Origin: Mesenet sp031546805
Lineage (GTDB): Bacteria > Pseudomonadota > Alphaproteobacteria > Rickettsiales > Anaplasmataceae
Reading direction: 5' to 3'
Assembly: GCA_031546805.1 (NCBI GenBank)
Contig: JAVBJW010000041.1
Location: forward strand, 1-8,750
DNA: 8,750 bases
Position numbers and translations under genes: made by a program
The notes under the pieces: model-generated
The model's database searches: none
What the model was told of the DNA's origin: nothing
The model's input: the letters and a program-made list of their open reading frames with translations, nothing else
Shown here: in pieces, positions 1 through 6,765 of the stretch
Numbering within the stretch: position 1 is the stretch's first letter
How the letters are laid out: each line of letters opens with the position of its first letter

Positions 1-123
1 TGCTGCTAGATCATATATGATTTCTTTATCATTGCTATCAGTGTGTATGCTGACTAAGGTACGATGAAGAGTAGGAATATCACTTACTAATTTAACATTG
101 TTTAAGACTCGTCTCTGCTGATC

Positions 124-346
124 TTGTGGTAGTGAGTTAAAAACCTCTTTACATTTATTTTGTTCTCTATCGAAAAAGACATCTAAAATCATAACTTGTG
201 CATTAATACTTTTAGTATTTTTAAATATTTCCTCTAATTCTTCATTACTTAGTGATTCGGTTAAGAAATCAAAAAGGGAAGGAATACTACTTAATCTACT
301 ACTTTCAAAGATTTTTGTCTTTTGACTTTGTGGTAGTGAGTTAAAA
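124..346 (-). repeat. Pair of 19-bp exact direct repeats 204 bp apart, marking a ~68-residue protein repeat
   Basis: The sequence at 124-142 recurs exactly at 328-346, an offset of 204 bp or 68 codons. Both copies encode the core of the FNSLPQ motif of the minus-strand open frame. The surrounding protein units are recognisably related but diverged. The DNA identity is confined to this short block, so this is an old internal duplication with one conserved core. Confidence 0.7.
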
Positions 347-415
347 TATTGCTTGCATTGTTCTTGTTTTTTCTCTTTCCAAAGAGAATTTAATTCCTGA
401 ATATGAGATGCTGTT

Positions 416-429
416 TCGTATCGTATCGT
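416..429. repeat. Pentanucleotide tandem repeat TCGTA (2.8 copies) at the frameshift point
   Basis: The plus strand reads TCGTA TCGTA TCGT here. On the minus strand this lies two codons after the ATG at 434. Losing one 5-bp unit restores a continuous reading frame into the long open frame, so the repeat is the likely site of the slippage event that broke the gene. Confidence 0.7.
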
Positions 430-434
430 GGCAT

Positions 435-838
435 TTTTATTATACCGTCAATATATAATATTAGTATATAAATAAAACACAAGTTAAATATCTAAATTTA
501 ATTTTTAAGCTTTATCCCTTAAGTCCCCAACATATCATATATGAGAAATCGAGGTTGGATTGCATCAGAATAATAGTTTAAGCACTCAAACACTCATCCT
601 TAGGGGTTTCTGATCTAATTATGAATGTGGTTTGAAGGAAATCTAATAAACTTTTAGTGCTGTTAATGAAGTAATGAAAAATGTAAATCTAAAGGGTGAG
701 AAATTAGATTAAAATAGCTGTATAATCAATTTTAAAACAGGTTCTTATAAAAAAAGATATTAATTATAAATAATACATAACAAAACGATTTCGGAAAAGA
801 AATATCATGTAAATTAAACTTTAATCTGCTATATACTA
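435..838. other. Gene-free AT-rich intergenic region with two perfect 7-bp inverted repeats
   Basis: No reading frame of credible length or composition was found here on either strand. Two inverted repeats stand out. ATCAGAA (564-570) pairs with TTCTGAT (608-614), enclosing CACTCA repeated 8 bp apart. AATCTAA (686-692) pairs with TTAGATT (704-710) around an 11-nt loop. Either could be a weak terminator or structured leader, but in sequence this AT-rich such stems also arise by chance. The region separates a minus-strand gene from plus-strand genes, so it should contain promoters in both directions. Confidence 0.5.
827..837 (+). promoter_or_regulatory. Possible extended -10 promoter element for the zinc-finger gene
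   Basis: TGCTATATACT contains a TGn extended -10 followed by TATATA (830-835), with TATACT in an overlapping register (832-837). A start of transcription near 842 would leave a leader of about 27 nt before the ATG at 869. No good -35 is visible at 17 bp. In DNA this AT-rich, such matches are common. Confidence 0.2.
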
Positions 839-868
839 TTGAAATATATTTTAGAACTTGGAAAAAAT

Positions 869-1042
869 ATGTATCAAATAAGAGTAACAAATAAACAAGT
901 TTGCTGTGATGGTACTAGCAATGCAGATACAGATGAATGGTTGGAGCATCCTCTTATATACTTAGACATGGGCAGCGAAGACAGTATAACTTGTCCTTAT
1001 TGTAGCAAGGTATTTATTTATGATTGCGTAGAACAAGTGTAA
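869..1042 (+). CDS. Small zinc-finger domain protein, NDUFS6-like CHCC type
   Basis: The 57-residue product matches the CHCC zinc-finger family, which includes the mitochondrial complex I accessory subunit NDUFS6 and small alphaproteobacterial homologues. The signature is present: Cys13 followed by Asp-Gly, His27-Pro in an HPLIYL strand, and the CPYC knuckle with Cys42 and Cys45, giving four candidate zinc ligands (C, H, C, C). Aromatic and hydrophobic residues after the knuckle (KVFIY) also fit. I chose the ATG at 869 because GGA at 860-862 lies 6 nt upstream and the domain begins almost at once. A TTG at 839 would add ten residues with no family counterpart. In eukaryotes this family helps assemble complex I. 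The bacterial role is less clear. nuoC lies about 4 kb downstream, a loose functional echo and not an operon link. Confidence 0.85.
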   Translation: MYQIRVTNKQVCCDGTSNADTDEWLEHPLIYLDMGSEDSITCPYCSKVFIYDCVEQV

Positions 1043-1163
1043 GAAAGCGACATTAACTTTTCCTAATCATTGATTCGCTGTAAGTATTATGCTAAATTTA
1101 TACTAAGCATCTGTGAGAAATAAATAGTAGTAGAAATATATGATATCATAGTTGTAGTTGAAT

Positions 1164-1169
1164 TATAAT
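1164..1169 (+). promoter_or_regulatory. Possible -10 box (TATAAT) upstream of the pgpA-like gene
   Basis: A perfect TATAAT lies 30 bp upstream of the ATG at 1199, inside the 156-bp gap after the zinc-finger gene. No convincing -35 is placed 16-18 bp upstream, and the surrounding sequence is nearly all A and T, so chance is a real alternative. If real, it would drive the pgpA-like/glyQ/glyS/nuoC run. Confidence 0.22.
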
Positions 1170-1198
1170 ATTATAAAATATCTATTTGGGTCGAATAA

Positions 1199-1936
1199 AT
1201 GAAAAGTTTAAAATTGCTTGGAAAGTTAGTAGGGACAGTCTTTCCTGCAAGAATCATAAGTACTTTTTTTGGTATAGGGTATCTACCAAGTTGGCAAGAT
1301 CATTGGGCTTCTTTTACAGCGTTAGTAGTGTCTTATATATTACTTTATTTTGTACACGGATCTTCATTTTTATTATATGGTACTCCAAGTATTTCATTAG
1401 TAATTGCAATATTTTTTCTTAAATTTTCAATTGCTGTTTTGATTATTCAAATTATTGCAATATTTATCTTTCAAATAAATGACCCTGGAGCAAATAGTAA
1501 CGAAAATATTGTCATACATATAGCACTAGCACAGTTACTTGTAGTTGCACTTACAATGCCAGCAATAACAGCAGTGTTTTATAGTGTAACTGACTTTTAT
1601 GATAAAATATGTAAGGGAATATTTACATGTCCAAGTTGGTTAAATTCTTTTACATACTTTATTATATTTTTTATGATTCCTTATATATTTCTTAATATTA
1701 TAATTAGAATGAAGCCATGGCCAATTGTTTCAATACAACTTAATTATAATAGTGCGTTATCAATTACAGTAGAAGGAATTATTTATGTGCTTTATACAAC
1801 AATATTTATATACCTAACAGCATGTATATTTTTTAATTTAACTATACACGATGCTAGTATTTTCAATCAATATGTGATTAAAAATATTAAAGTCTTTACT
1901 GCTAATTTGAATGATATTTCAAAAAAGCTTGTTTAA
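1199..1936 (+). CDS. Phosphatidylglycerophosphatase A-like membrane protein, catalytic residues missing
   Basis: This 245-residue protein is strongly hydrophobic, with about five membrane segments (roughly 40-58, 63-93, 103-128, 149-170 and 191-215). Its order of motifs follows PgpA, the inner-membrane enzyme that dephosphorylates phosphatidylglycerophosphate to phosphatidylglycerol. FGIGYLP (24-30) stands where PgpA has its GxGxxP loop, and RMKPWPI (170-176) matches the hallmark KPWPI. However, the acidic residues thought to bind metal are gone. The usual IVxDExxGQ reads IVIHIALAQ (104-112), and the usual IMxDDxxAG reads ITVEGIIYV (189-197). The PGTxGS stretch reads QDHWAS (33-38). It is also longer than the usual 150-180 residues, with an insert near 129-148 and a polar tail. 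The fold is probably kept and the activity lost. It might be a pseudoenzyme or a decaying paralogue. There is a weak GGG 8 nt upstream of the ATG. glyQ follows after 42 bp. Confidence 0.65.
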   Translation: MKSLKLLGKLVGTVFPARIISTFFGIGYLPSWQDHWASFTALVVSYILLYFVHGSSFLLYGTPSISLVIAIFFLKFSIAVLIIQIIAIFIFQINDPGANSNENIVIHIALAQLLVVALTMPAITAVFYSVTDFYDKICKGIFTCPSWLNSFTYFIIFFMIPYIFLNIIIRMKPWPIVSIQLNYNSALSITVEGIIYVLYTTIFIYLTACIFFNLTIHDASIFNQYVIKNIKVFTANLNDISKKLV

Positions 1937-1978
1937 TATTAAATTGTACTTATATAGGGTGTATACTTTGTAAAATGT

Positions 1979-2857
1979 GTGACAGTGAATTTTCAAGATA
2001 TCGTTAAGGCTCTAGAGGATTATTGGAGAAGTTATGGTTGTATAATTATCTACCCTTATACGTCTGAAGTAGGTGCTGGAACCCTCCATCCTGCTACAGT
2101 TATGTCTGCAATTGATAATAAATCAGCGAAGATTGCATACATACAACCAGTTATTAGGCCAGCTGATGGGCGTTACGGTAGTAACCCAAATCGTCTGTAT
2201 CAGCATCACCAATATCAGGTAATGATAAAGCCTTCAGTAACAAATTTACAAGATCTATATCTGCAAAGTTTACTAGAGCTTGGAATCTCAGCTCAAGATC
2301 ATGATATTAAATTTATTGAAGACGATTGGGAGAATCCAAGTATTGGTGCATGGGGTCTTGGATGGGAAGTTACATGTAATGGCATGGAGGTAACGCAATT
2401 TACATATATACAACAAGTTGGAGGAATAGATTGCAATTCTATACCAGGAGAAATTGCTTATGGGCTAGAGCGCTTAGCAATGCATGTACAGAAAGTAGAC
2501 AGTGTTTACGATATTGTATGGAATGATTCTGGTGTAACATATGGAGATATATTTAAGCAAAGGGAGTATGAATTTTCTAAATTGGCTCTAGATTATTGCG
2601 ATACTGAAGTCTTAAATCAGCAGTTTTCAGATGCAGAAAAGTTGTGTAAATTTTTAATAGAAAACAACATGCCTATGGCTGCGTACGATCAGTGCATTAA
2701 AGCTAGTCACTTGCTTAATTTGCTTGATGCGCAAGGCTCATTAGGAGTAAATGAGCGTGCAGTGCATATTGCTCGTGTGCGTGAGCTTGCAAAACACTGC
2801 TGCAGATTATATGTTGATAATTTTAGTAAAAGTCATGTCTTCTCAACTACTATTTGA
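1979..2857 (+). CDS. glyQ: Glycyl-tRNA synthetase alpha subunit
   Basis: GlyQ is the catalytic half of the bacterial alpha2beta2 glycyl-tRNA synthetase, activating glycine with ATP and charging tRNA-Gly in the cytoplasm. The 292-residue product has the usual family length. Family motifs are in order: EVGAGTLHPATV near residue 30, RPADGRYGSNPNR near 60, HQYQVMIKPS near 75, the class II core GAWGLGWEVTCNGMEVTQF near 125 and GEIAYGLERLAMHVQ near 160. The C-terminal helices (AYDQCIKASHLLNLLDA) are also typical. The start is a GTG. A second in-frame GTG at 1985 gives MNFQDIV, which resembles many family N-termini equally well, so the true start is one of the two. No strong ribosome binding site is seen. 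The end overlaps glyS by 23 bp. Confidence 0.97.
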   Translation: MTVNFQDIVKALEDYWRSYGCIIIYPYTSEVGAGTLHPATVMSAIDNKSAKIAYIQPVIRPADGRYGSNPNRLYQHHQYQVMIKPSVTNLQDLYLQSLLELGISAQDHDIKFIEDDWENPSIGAWGLGWEVTCNGMEVTQFTYIQQVGGIDCNSIPGEIAYGLERLAMHVQKVDSVYDIVWNDSGVTYGDIFKQREYEFSKLALDYCDTEVLNQQFSDAEKLCKFLIENNMPMAAYDQCIKASHLLNLLDAQGSLGVNERAVHIARVRELAKHCCRLYVDNFSKSHVFSTTI

Positions 2858-4934
2858 GTGTATTACAGAGGAAATTCCTCCAAAAATGCAAAGTGCTGCT
2901 GTAGATCAAATCAAAAATTATATAAATGAAGTATTTAGCAAAGGTAATATTGGGTTTCAATCAGTTAATGTTTTCATAACTGCACGTCGCTTTGTTGTAT
3001 TTGTTGATAAAATAAATGCACAAAAGTTAGATAATGAAGTCAAAGGTCCGAATATTAACGCATCAAAAAGCGCAATAGATGGTTTTTTGAGAAAAACTCA
3101 AAAAAATATAGATGAATTATCAATTCGTAAGATTAAGAATGAAAGCTTTTATTTTGCAAATCACAGTAGTGATAAAGTAAATTTAGAGGAGTTTTTTAAA
3201 ATAGTCTTAGAGGATATGTTAAAGAATTTTTCTTGGCCTAAATCAATGCGTTGGGGAGATGTAAAAGAAAGATGGGTTAGGCCAATACAAAATATGTTAT
3301 GTGTTTTAGATGGTAAAGCAATACCTGTTACGTTTGCTGGAGTAATAGCTTCTAATATTACTTTTGGGCACCGTTTTCTTTCTGAAGTTAAAGAATTTAC
3401 TGTTAATAAAATAGACGATTATTTTGATTTTTTGAATAAAAATTATGTAATATTAGACCAAGATAAAAGAAAGGAATTTATACTCAAGCAAATCTGCCAA
3501 CTTGAAGCTGATAACGGATTACAACTTGAAGAAAATGAAAAACTACTAAACGAATTAAATGGAATAGTAGAATATCCCATTGTCTTACTTGGCAAAGTTG
3601 GTGATTTTGATTTACCTAAAGAAGTAATACTGAGTGTAATGTATAATCAACAAAAATATCTTGCCTTCAAATATAACGGTAGTGGCTGTAAAATATCTCA
3701 TTTTGCAACTGTAGTTAGTACCATGAATGACCATATAGTACAAGGTTACGAAAAGGTATTATCAGCACGCTTAACTGATGCTCAATTTCTCATCAGTCAA
3801 GATAAAAAGTATGATCTTGATTATTATGGCAATAAGTTAAATTCAATATCGTTTCATGATTCTTTGGGCAGTGTTGCAGAAAAAGTAAAGCGTATTACTG
3901 CTTTGGCAAAATATATTGCAATATGGGTGCCTCTTGCATCCCTATTAAAAGTTGAACGCGCAGCAATACTTGCAAAAACAGATCTTGCAACGTCCATGGT
4001 AAAAGAATTTCCAGAACTACAAGGAATAATGGGTGGATATTATGCTGCTTGCTTTGGTGAGGATAAAGAAGTAATAGAAGCTATAACTGATCACTATCTA
4101 CCACTTGGTCCTGGGCAAAGATGTCCTACCTCTTCTACAACAATTGCTGTAGCTCTTGCTGATAAAGTAGATCATCTTATAGGTTTAGCAGCAGCTGGCG
4201 AGAAATTCTCTAGTTCTAGCGACCTTTTTGCACTCAGAAGAAATGCTATAGGTTTAATCCGAATAATACTTGAAAGTAATTTAAGCGTATCTCTTGACCT
4301 ACTCCTAGATAAATCAGCTTCGTTATATCCAAAATCACTATTTAGCAAAGATATAATACTAAAAAAACAAAAAAATAAACTGAGTAAAAAGCAGGTAGTA
4401 GAAATAGTGCTTAAATTTTGTCTAGAGCGTTTTAAAGTTATCTTAAGAGGAATGAATATTCCTCAAAATATCATTGAAGCTGTTTTAGATCAAAGTGAAA
4501 TGACTGATTTGTTAAATATCAAAGAAAAAGCTATTATCCTCAGCAATTATATCAATACTGAGAATGGAAATTATATTTTAAGTATTTATAAAAGAATTAG
4601 TAGTATAATAAATAAATCAAGTATAGTTAACAAATCACAAAAATTTAATAAATTGATATTATATAATAAGAAACTACTCGTTGAAAAAGAGGAAATTGCT
4701 TTATCAGATTATACAAACACTGTTTGTCAGAGTATAAAGCGTACAGTTAAAGAAAATGATTTTACTGCTATGCTTGATGCATTAGCAGGGTTTTATTCAA
4801 TTGTAAACAATTTTATTGATAATGTTCACATTAACTGTGATGCCAAAAATTTAAGGGAAAACAGATTAAACTTAACTATCAGTGTATGCAAGATCTTTAA
4901 CTTGGTAGCTGATTTTAGTAAAGTTTTAAAATAA
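2835..4934 (+). CDS. glyS: Glycyl-tRNA synthetase beta subunit
   Basis: GlyS is the tRNA-binding partner of GlyQ. The 699-residue length is normal. Visible family motifs: the N-terminal LLFECITEEIP, WPKSMRWGD near 135, GHRFL near 178, EYPIVLLGKVGDFDLP near 248, SARLTDAQF near 311, KTDLATSMVKEFPELQGIMG near 380, the ALADKVDHL helix near 440, LFALRRNAIGLIRI near 463, and a C-terminal anticodon-binding domain ending in LRENRLNL and ADFSKVLK. I chose the ATG at 2835 because the protein begins there as in homologues. The frame stays open for 28 more codons upstream, but those lie inside glyQ and read nothing like GlyS. The 23-bp overlap with glyQ suggests translational coupling and balanced amounts of the two subunits. 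One oddity is that the usual DPFALRR reads DLFALRR. Confidence 0.97.
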   Translation: MSSQLLFECITEEIPPKMQSAAVDQIKNYINEVFSKGNIGFQSVNVFITARRFVVFVDKINAQKLDNEVKGPNINASKSAIDGFLRKTQKNIDELSIRKIKNESFYFANHSSDKVNLEEFFKIVLEDMLKNFSWPKSMRWGDVKERWVRPIQNMLCVLDGKAIPVTFAGVIASNITFGHRFLSEVKEFTVNKIDDYFDFLNKNYVILDQDKRKEFILKQICQLEADNGLQLEENEKLLNELNGIVEYPIVLLGKVGDFDLPKEVILSVMYNQQKYLAFKYNGSGCKISHFATVVSTMNDHIVQGYEKVLSARLTDAQFLISQDKKYDLDYYGNKLNSISFHDSLGSVAEKVKRITALAKYIAIWVPLASLLKVERAAILAKTDLATSMVKEFPELQGIMGGYYAACFGEDKEVIEAITDHYLPLGPGQRCPTSSTTIAVALADKVDHLIGLAAAGEKFSSSSDLFALRRNAIGLIRIILESNLSVSLDLLLDKSASLYPKSLFSKDIILKKQKNKLSKKQVVEIVLKFCLERFKVILRGMNIPQNIIEAVLDQSEMTDLLNIKEKAIILSNYINTENGNYILSIYKRISSIINKSSIVNKSQKFNKLILYNKKLLVEKEEIALSDYTNTVCQSIKRTVKENDFTAMLDALAGFYSIVNNFIDNVHINCDAKNLRENRLNLTISVCKIFNLVADFSKVLK

Positions 4935-4938
4935 AAGG
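4935..4938 (+). promoter_or_regulatory. Ribosome binding site of nuoC (AAGG)
   Basis: AAGG begins directly after the glyS stop codon and sits 6 nt before the nuoC ATG. It is one of the few clear Shine-Dalgarno matches in the window. It fixes the nuoC start and points to co-transcription with glyS. Confidence 0.7.
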
Positions 4939-4944
4939 TAATGT

Positions 4945-5520
4945 ATGGCCAGTGGTATAAAAGAGATCTCAAAAAGTGTTAAATCAATAATTAATAATGA
5001 CTGTATAAAAAAAGATAATTCCTTTTTAGAAGGAAAGTCTACACCAGAGAAAATTATAGAACACCTCAGTTTATTGCGTGATAATTCAAAATGCAGGTTT
5101 GAGGTATTGATTGATATTTTTGCTGTTGATTATCCGCAAAGAGATAAGCGTTTTGAGTTAATATATAATCTACTTAGCATAGTACATAATATTAGGTTAT
5201 GTTTAAAGCTTGAGGTGGGTGAAAGTGATTTCTCACCTACAGCAGTTAATGTGTTTAGTACAGCATCTTGGTTTGAGCGTGAAGTTTTTGACATGTATGG
5301 TATAGAATTTACTGGGCATCCAGATATGCGTCGTATTCTTTCAGATTATGGGTTTAAGGGCCATCCAATGCTTAAAGATTTTCCACTTATTGGCTATGAA
5401 GAAGTCAAATATGATATAGAAGCCAAAAAAGTTGTTTATAATCCTATTGACCTTGCACAGGATTTTCGTATGTTTGATTACCTTTTGCCTTGGAAGGGAA
5501 CTGAATATAAAGAAAAATAA
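4945..5520 (+). CDS. nuoC: NADH-quinone oxidoreductase subunit C (complex I 30-kDa subunit)
   Basis: NuoC belongs to the peripheral arm of respiratory complex I, where it supports the electron path from NADH towards quinone on the cytoplasmic face of the membrane. The 191-residue product shows the family order: DIFAVDYPQRDKRFELIY (about 52-69), then the hallmark WFEREVFDMYGIEF (about 110-123), GHPDMRRILSDYGFKGHP (about 124-141), KDFPLIGYEEVKYD and a C-terminal FRMFDYLLPW. The GHPxxxRILxDYGFxGHP form is that of alphaproteobacteria and mitochondria (NDUFS3). In the usual HPLRKDFP the Arg is replaced (HPMLKDFP). The gene begins 10 bp after glyS. It stands alone here without nuoB or nuoD, which fits the scattered complex I genes of many Rickettsiales. 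A 44-bp gap separates it from the first TPR gene. Confidence 0.96.
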   Translation: MASGIKEISKSVKSIINNDCIKKDNSFLEGKSTPEKIIEHLSLLRDNSKCRFEVLIDIFAVDYPQRDKRFELIYNLLSIVHNIRLCLKLEVGESDFSPTAVNVFSTASWFEREVFDMYGIEFTGHPDMRRILSDYGFKGHPMLKDFPLIGYEEVKYDIEAKKVVYNPIDLAQDFRMFDYLLPWKGTEYKEK

Positions 5521-5564
5521 TTTAAGATACTATTTAACTAATTTTTTATCATTTACTTTAAATT

Positions 5565-6677
5565 ATGGAAAATAAACGCACAAAATACACCAAGTCCCAA
5601 AAACTATCAAATAAAGCATATGATTTAATTGAAAAGTATGATTTTAATGGTGCTTTGAAGATAGGAAAAGAATTAAGTCTATATGGGGTAGAATGTGGAT
5701 GCAAAATTCAAGCTCATGTATATGCTGGTATGGGAAAAAAGAAAAAAGAACTTAAAATTTTAATGCAAGGTAGAGGGACGTTTCCAGATTCGTGGGAAAT
5801 TAGGCAATTACTTGGAATCTGTTATGCTGACATTGGTGAACATGATAAAGCTATAGAACATTATGATGACGGGCTAAATATTGCATATGGCTCAGTAATA
5901 CAATTATACTGTAACCGTGCTATTGATTTGCTGCAACTAGGTAAGTTAGACGAGGCGTTAAATGACGTACAATATGTTGTATCACTTTTGGATTCTAACA
6001 TCGTTAATACTATTCCTTTAATTGCACTACGAGGTGGAAAACATTATGAAATACTTTCAAGTGCAGATACACAACTATCGCAACAAAAATGTGCATATTA
6101 TGATATAGTATCAGTGGTTGAAGCAAGCTACTCATTGTTAATATTTATATACAACCAACTTGGTAATTATGATAAAGCAAAAGAAGTATTTGAAAAATTT
6201 ATTAACAAATATGATATTAACGAGTTTATTCAAACTACTGATGTATATAATCAATACAGTCCTGGATTATCAGCGTTATATTTTGCTTTTTCAATAACAC
6301 TTTGGAAAAGTGAAGGAGCAGATAAGGCACTTGAGCTAATAAAAAAAGCAATATTATTTGATAAATGGAACAAAAATGCTCAATCTTTAATTAGAGAAAT
6401 CAGGAACAATAACGACTATAACAATGCAAAATATATGCGTATTTATTTGTGTGGTAAATTTTATAAACCATTTATACATGAAGGTGATACTGTACATAGT
6501 TTTATGGTATGTTATTTTGTAATAGCTGACGATGAGATTGAAGCTTTGAATTTCATTAAAGAATTTGAGCCAGAAGAAATTAGAAACATCCTGAAAGTTG
6601 AAAGGGAGATAAAAATATTGGATGACATGCCAAAAAAACCAAAAGGGGTATATGAAATAAGTTCTTACTTGTATTAA
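5565..6677 (+). CDS. TPR-repeat protein, copy 1 of a tandem pair
   Basis: This 370-residue soluble protein lacks a signal peptide and membrane segments. It is built of helical hairpins of the tetratricopeptide type. The best one is LLGICYADIGEHDKAIEHY (about 82-100), with others near 13-46, 47-76, 111-145, 188-219 and 232-265. Residues 266-370 form a non-TPR tail with a predicted strand pair, an acidic ADDEIEALNFIKEFEPEEIR helix and a GVYEISSYLY end. TPR arrays bind partner proteins. In intracellular bacteria such proteins include host-targeted effectors, but nothing here proves secretion. Compared with copy 2 the second repeat is degraded (GKKKKELKIL instead of GEKEKAREIL), and 17 extra residues sit between 144 and 187. 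No ribosome binding site is visible. The ATG was chosen because its N-terminus aligns with copy 2 without gaps. Confidence 0.88.
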   Translation: MENKRTKYTKSQKLSNKAYDLIEKYDFNGALKIGKELSLYGVECGCKIQAHVYAGMGKKKKELKILMQGRGTFPDSWEIRQLLGICYADIGEHDKAIEHYDDGLNIAYGSVIQLYCNRAIDLLQLGKLDEALNDVQYVVSLLDSNIVNTIPLIALRGGKHYEILSSADTQLSQQKCAYYDIVSVVEASYSLLIFIYNQLGNYDKAKEVFEKFINKYDINEFIQTTDVYNQYSPGLSALYFAFSITLWKSEGADKALELIKKAILFDKWNKNAQSLIREIRNNNDYNNAKYMRIYLCGKFYKPFIHEGDTVHSFMVCYFVIADDEIEALNFIKEFEPEEIRNILKVEREIKILDDMPKKPKGVYEISSYLY

Positions 6678-6720
6678 GAAAGTTTATTATTCTTAATATG
6701 AAGAAAAATAATAGGTTTTT
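6672..6720 (+). terminator. AT-rich hairpin with T-run between the two TPR genes, possible weak terminator
   Basis: TATTAAGAA (6672-6680) pairs perfectly with TTCTTAATA (6690-6698) around a 9-nt loop, and the stop codon of TPR copy 1 lies within the stem. A competing stem pairs 6690-6694 with AAGAA at 6701-6705, extended by 6685-6689 with 6709-6713. TTTTT follows at 6716-6720. The stem has only one G-C pair, so termination would be inefficient at best. Confidence 0.3.
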
Positions 6721-6765
6721 ATTAATTCGTATGCTATAAGTTAATAAATAAACAATTATAAAGCT

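Larger units (their letters stand above)
1..434 (-). pseudogene. Frameshifted 5' part of an internally repetitive helical protein, function unknown; runs off the window
   Basis: On the minus strand one frame stays open from base 432 to the window edge (144 codons), yet it has no ATG, GTG or TTG near its 5' end. The only nearby ATG is at 434-432 in another frame and reaches a stop after 14 codons. Removing one 5-bp unit from the repeat at 416-429 joins the two frames and gives a protein starting MPRYETASHIQELN. The readable part is hydrophilic and probably helical, with no signal peptide or membrane segment. It contains two copies of a unit about 68 residues long, each with a Cys-Lys pair followed by FNSLPQ and later an IP[ST]L motif. 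I do not recognise the family. Rickettsiales carry many lineage-specific helical-repeat proteins of this kind, which makes an effector-like role possible, but that is inference. It could instead be an intact gene using a rare start such as ATT, or an assembly error. Confidence 0.6.

Noticed and set aside
439..451. TTGACG and TATAAT on the minus strand upstream of the left-edge gene
   Set aside because: They are only 1 bp apart, so they cannot work together as -35 and -10 of one promoter.
535..544. 10-bp palindrome TCATATATGA, also found at 11-20
   Set aside because: It is composed almost wholly of alternating A and T. Two occurrences in such AT-rich DNA are not informative.
839..868. TTG start giving ten extra residues on the zinc-finger protein
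   Set aside because: The ATG at 869 has a GGA upstream at good spacing, and the domain begins immediately after it.
1186..1422. 78-codon plus-strand frame overlapping the pgpA-like gene
   Set aside because: It lies in another frame of a well-supported membrane protein, has no family resemblance and ends inside that gene.
2751..2834. 28-codon N-terminal extension of glyS
   Set aside because: It lies wholly within glyQ, and the GlyS family N-terminus (SSQLLFECITEEIP) begins at the ATG at 2835.
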